Shown here: one piece after another, positions 60,845-64,000 of the stretch
Position numbering within the stretch: the stretch's first letter is position 1
Layout of the letters: each line of letters starts with the position of its first letter
DNA from: Mesorhizobium muleiense
Lineage (GTDB): Bacteria; Pseudomonadota; Alphaproteobacteria; Rhizobiales; Rhizobiaceae
Assembly (NCBI RefSeq): GCF_900099905.1
Contig: NZ_FNEE01000009.1
Location: 124,001 to 188,000, forward strand
Reading direction: 5' to 3'
Length of the DNA stretch: 64,000 bases
Program-made: the position numbers and the translations under genes
Notes under the pieces: model-generated
Database searches by the model: none
Told to the model about the DNA's origin: nothing
The model's input: the letters and a program-made list of their open reading frames with translations, nothing else

Positions 60845-61381
60845 TTACTGACCGAAACGCGCCATCAATGCCGAAACACGTGCGGCGGGCCAGCGCTTGA
60901 CCGTCAGTGTGCCTGTTCCGGCTTCCACATCGACGCCTTCACCCGGCCCGAGGACTACGCCAGCATTGGACGCCGGCCTTTGCACGGCGACGCGACCTTT
61001 GACGACGAAGACAGAAGTCTTGCCTCGGGCAACGTCAACTGCCCATTTTGTACCTCGCACCGCGGCGATCGCCTGCGGGGTGACGACAGCGAAGCCACCC
61101 CGGACCCTGCCGGCTGGAGCATCGAGCAACAGCGCCTTGCGCCGTAATCTGACCGCATCGGCACTGCCATTTCGATCACGGTCCACCAGTGCAAAACGAG
61201 CGCCATCTTCCGCAATGATGGTAAGGCCTTGCCGGCATCTCAGAATTTGTCGGGACGTCCCTGCTACCAGTCTGAACGTACAGCCGGCGTTATTCGACTG
61301 CACTGAAGCGGTATCCACCCAGAAGACACAGGCAAGCATGCAGGCCATCAGGCTCTGGAGATATCGGCCACTTGCGCTCAT
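60845..61381 (-). CDS. FecR-like domain periplasmic protein
   Basis: A 178-aa exported protein with a signal segment (MSASGRYLQSLMACMLACVFWVDTASVQS). The FecR-type beta domain has GGFAVVTPQAIAAVRGTKWAVDVARGKTSVFVVKGRVAVQRP, a classic FecR pattern (TP.. A.VRGT.. V....G.T.V.V..G.V.V). GEGVDVEAGTG follows. It lies 5 bp upstream of the CHASE2 cyclase, a frequent rhizobial pair. It could bind a cell-wall or envelope ligand and affect the CHASE2 sensor. Confidence 0.9.
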   Translation of the reverse strand: MSASGRYLQSLMACMLACVFWVDTASVQSNNAGCTFRLVAGTSRQILRCRQGLTIIAEDGARFALVDRDRNGSADAVRLRRKALLLDAPAGRVRGGFAVVTPQAIAAVRGTKWAVDVARGKTSVFVVKGRVAVQRPASNAGVVLGPGEGVDVEAGTGTLTVKRWPAARVSALMARFGQ

Positions 61382-61753
61382 GAACGTCTCCTTGCTTTTG
61401 CGAGAATCTGCGGCAAGAAAATCTATGCATTGTCTTCTGCGGTCAGCTTGGCAGTATACTCATGCGTACGAACCGGCACTTGCAGCCGAGTTGCCCTAGA
61501 GGTAGCACGGTGCCGACCAGCGATCTTAGCACGATAGCTTGCTCCAACACCAAATAAGGCGACATCAAGCCGTTAGAGGCGGCCGCGCTGCGAATGTCGC
61601 GAACGTCACGCGGCGACGCTGCTGTTCGGCTCATCTGCCAGGACGGGCAGGTCGCGCCATTTCGCGACATTCTGACCGCTTCTCCAAAGCTGATCTTCGA
61701 GCAGCGGCAGCAGTCGACCTTCGCGATCGTCAGTCAAACTTCCGGGCTCCGCA
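61382..61753. other. intergenic region without recognised gene
   Basis: This 372-bp gap is between the FecR-like start and the decayed PiT gene. A 62-codon frame (61606-61794, minus) is open but unlike a known family and overlaps the PiT remnant. The DNA is probably decayed or intergenic. The FecR-cyclase promoter should be here. Confidence 0.45.
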
Positions 61754-62104
61754 TTAACTGAAGAGTGCCACGATTCCATAACAGCAAGCAGCAATCAGCG
61801 CCGTAGAGGGCATGGTGATGACCCAGGCGATCACGATCGAGCCGGCTATGTCCGAGCGGAGGCAGAGGTGCGCCGTGCCGCTCCGACGCCGACGATCACG
61901 CCGGTGATGGTGTGCGTGGTGGAGACCGGGATGCCGAGCCAGGTCGCGCCGAACAGCGTGATCGCGCCGCCGGTCTCGGCGCAGAAACCCTGCATCGGAT
62001 TGAGCCGAAGCCGGTGAGCGGCGACAGCACGATGGCCGCGACCGTCTTCAAGAGCCCTACCAGACGATGGCGACGCTTCCCGCCTTGGAGACAGCCCCGC
62101 CGCC
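61754..62104 (-). pseudogene. decayed PiT-type inorganic phosphate transporter remnant
   Basis: Read on the minus strand, three fragments of a PiT permease appear in different frames. [14 protein letters not shown] lies near 62055-62010. Then, after a deletion, [46 protein letters not shown] covers about 62000-61865. The C-terminus SIVIAWVITMPSTALIAACCYGIVALFS and its stop (61754-61756) follow in another frame. A complete gene would be over 300 aa; only about 100 codons remain. It is a broken gene. It ends 4 bp after the edd stop. Confidence 0.88.
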
Positions 62105-62107
62105 CTT

Positions 62108-63952
62108 TCACTGCAGCGCGAATTCCGCCACGTTGTTTGCGAATGCGCTGGCACCGTGGTCGGCACGGCCGACCATTTGCCGCAACCCGGCGAAAAGCTC
62201 GCGGCCAAAACCGAATTCATTGCCGACAAGATCGCTGTCCGCTGCCCGGCGCAGCGCGAAATCGCCTGCCGGCACCAAGACTTCCAGCGTACCGGCGTCG
62301 GCGTCGAGCCTGATGATGTCGCCGTCATGGATCCTGGCGATCGGCCCGTCCTCGACCGCCTCCGGCGTCACATGGATCGCCGCCGGCACCTTGCCGCTCG
62401 CGCCCGACATGCGCCCGTCGGTGACCAGCGCCACATGCTGGCCGCGATCCTGCAGGACGCCGAGCACGGTGGTCAGCTTGTGCAACTCCGGCATGCCGTT
62501 GGCTTTCGGGCCCTGGAAGCGGATGACGGCGATGAAATCGCCGGTCAATGTGCCGGCCTTGAACGCCTCGTTGAGCCCTTGCTGGCTGTCGAAAACCTTG
62601 GCCGGCGCCTCGATGATGCGCCGTTCCGGTTTCACGGCGGAAGTCTTGATGACGGCGTGGCCGAGATTGCCTGACAGCATTTTCAGCCCGCCGGTCGGCT
62701 GGAACGCCTTCTTGAACGGCGCCAGCACCTTCTCGTCGCCGCTTTCGCGGGGCGAGGCCTCGCGCACCACGCCGCCATCGGCGCCGAGCTTGGCCTCGAC
62801 CGCATAAGGCCGCAGCCCTTCGCCCCAAACCGTCTGGACGTCCTCGTGCAATATTCCCTCGTCGAGCAGTTCGCGGATCAGGAAGCCGAGCCCGCCGGCT
62901 GCGTGGAAATGGTTCACGTCGGCAAGGCCGTTCGGATAAATCCGCGCCAGCAGCGGCACGGCTTCCGAAAGATCGGAAATATCCTGCCAGCTAATGGCGA
63001 TGCCGGCCGCGGCGGCCATGGCGATCAGGTGGATGGTGTGATTGGTCGATCCGCCGGTGGCGTGCAGGCCGACGATGCCGTTGACGAACGAGCGCTCGTC
63101 GATCATCCGGCCGACCGGCGTGTAGGCGTTGCCGAGCGCGGTGATCGCCAGCGCCCGCTTCGTCGCCTCCCGGGTCAGCGCGTCGCGCAACGGCGTGCCG
63201 GGGTTGACGAAGGAGGCGCCCGGCGTGTGCAGGCCCATGATCTCCATCAGCATCTGGTTGGAGTTCGCCGTGCCGTAGAAGGTGCAGGTTCCCGGTCCGT
63301 GATAGGATTTGGATTCGGCCTCGAGCAGCTCGGCCCTTCCCGCCTTGCCTTCGGCATAGAGCTGGCGGACCTTGGCCTTCTCGTCATTGGGCAGGCCCGT
63401 CGTCATCGGCCCGGCCGGGATGAACACCGCCGGCAGATGGCCGAAGGTCAGCGCCGCGATCACCAGCCCCGGCACGATCTTGTCGCAGACGCCGAGATGG
63501 ACGGCGGCGTCGAACATGTTGTGCGACAGGCCGATCGCCGCCGCCATGGCGATCACGTCGCGCGAGAACAGCGACAGCTCCATGCCGGGCTGGCCCTGGG
63601 TGACGCCGTCGCACATTGCCGGCACGCCGCCGGCGACCTGGGCAATGCCGCCGGCCTCGCGCGCCGCGTCCTTGATCAGTGCTGGAAATGTCTCGAAAGG
63701 CTGATGCGCCGACAGCATGTCGTTATAGGAGGTGATGATGCCGAGGTTCGGCACGCGGTCGCCGCCAAGTGCCAGCTTTTCCGAAGGGCTGCACACGGCA
63801 AAGCCGTGGGCGAGGTTGCCGCAGGACAGCACGGCCCGGTTGGCGGTGCGGCTCGATGCCTCGGCGATGCGGCCGAGATAGGCCTCGCGCCCCGGTCTGG
63901 AGCGTTGGCGGATGCGCTCGGTGATGGCTTCGATGTCGCGTCTCGCGGTCAT
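62108..63952 (-). CDS. edd: phosphogluconate dehydratase (Entner-Doudoroff)
   Basis: A 614-aa enzyme of the IlvD/Edd family. It converts 6-phosphogluconate to 2-keto-3-deoxy-6-phosphogluconate using a 4Fe-4S cluster, in the cytosol. Cluster Cys ligands are in [13 protein letters not shown] and [30 protein letters not shown] gives a third. [19 protein letters not shown] and [22 protein letters not shown] are typical. Length is as expected. AAAGGA lies before the ATG. Upstream, a hairpin at 63975-64000 hints at another minus-strand gene beyond the window (zwf-pgl-edd order is common in rhizobia). Confidence 0.97.
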   Translation of the reverse strand: MTARRDIEAITERIRQRSRPGREAYLGRIAEASSRTANRAVLSCGNLAHGFAVCSPSEKLALGGDRVPNLGIITSYNDMLSAHQPFETFPALIKDAAREAGGIAQVAGGVPAMCDGVTQGQPGMELSLFSRDVIAMAAAIGLSHNMFDAAVHLGVCDKIVPGLVIAALTFGHLPAVFIPAGPMTTGLPNDEKAKVRQLYAEGKAGRAELLEAESKSYHGPGTCTFYGTANSNQMLMEIMGLHTPGASFVNPGTPLRDALTREATKRALAITALGNAYTPVGRMIDERSFVNGIVGLHATGGSTNHTIHLIAMAAAAGIAISWQDISDLSEAVPLLARIYPNGLADVNHFHAAGGLGFLIRELLDEGILHEDVQTVWGEGLRPYAVEAKLGADGGVVREASPRESGDEKVLAPFKKAFQPTGGLKMLSGNLGHAVIKTSAVKPERRIIEAPAKVFDSQQGLNEAFKAGTLTGDFIAVIRFQGPKANGMPELHKLTTVLGVLQDRGQHVALVTDGRMSGASGKVPAAIHVTPEAVEDGPIARIHDGDIIRLDADAGTLEVLVPAGDFALRRAADSDLVGNEFGFGRELFAGLRQMVGRADHGASAFANNVAEFALQ

Positions 63953-63974
63953 GGCGTCGGTCCTTTCAGGCGAG

Positions 63975-64000
63975 GTCCCGCAAACACGGCCGTGCGGGAC
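63975..64000 (-). terminator. hairpin upstream of edd
   Basis: GTCCCGCA and TGCGGGAC (63975-63982 and 63993-64000) form an 8-bp stem with a 10-base loop. On the minus strand it lies about 22 bp before the edd ATG. No T-run is seen before the ribosome-binding site, so it might be an attenuating or processing structure between two genes rather than a full terminator. Confidence 0.45.

Overview
The window looks like chromosome of a Mesorhizobium-type alphaproteobacterium (Hyphomicrobiales). The evidence is high GC throughout, the rhizobial gene order murA - DUF2948 - hisD - UPF0262 - low-molecular-weight phosphatase - infA, an EcfG-type stress promoter, Entner-Doudoroff edd, and several palindromic intergenic repeats of the kind scattered through Mesorhizobium genomes. 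No phage structural genes, transposases, rRNA genes or CRISPR arrays were recognised.

Layout. 1-4616: housekeeping block on the minus strand (infA fragment, phosphatase-like protein, UPF0262, hisD, DUF2948, murA). 4736-5321: a small charged protein and tRNA-Thr(GGT). 5324-12259: a sugar-type ABC import locus with a divergent ROK regulator, a fused ATPase-permease, a second permease, a periplasmic binding protein and a glutamine-amidotransferase-like protein. 12403-19840: a patchwork of small and stress-type genes (HNH protein, Crp/Fnr regulator, DUF1236 protein behind a GGAAC-N16-CGTT promoter, transglutaminase, CsbD, DUF3606-like proteins, BrkB/YihY membrane protein). 20036-23224: an SDR divergent from a SAF-domain oxidoreductase, then proC.

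23353-53836 reads as one exopolysaccharide cluster interrupted twice. Its parts are an O-antigen-ligase/ExoQ-like protein, GT2, GT4, a WecG/TagA glycosyltransferase and a DUF6492-like protein (23.4-28.7 kb), a Wzx-type flippase (44.0-45.3 kb) and a GumC-type chain-length protein (51.6-53.8 kb). The first interruption (28.7-41.9 kb) carries an AbgT transporter, M20 hydrolase, SLC13 and AI-2E transporters, an exported aspartoacylase-like enzyme, an alpha/beta hydrolase, a META protein and an AraC regulator. It is bounded by a 392-bp direct repeat of the 3' end of the DUF6492-like gene, with a full-length copy on the left and a truncated copy on the right. The second interruption (45.4-51.5 kb) holds a RecD-like helicase with a C-terminal nuclease-like domain, split over two frames, and a two-gene winged-helix / winged-helix-HEPN module. 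This defence-like pocket is the best candidate for an undescribed system.

53960-64000: folD, a GlxA-type regulator, a VWA protein, a RibD-type reductase, a CHASE2 adenylate cyclase with a FecR-like partner, a decayed PiT phosphate transporter and edd.
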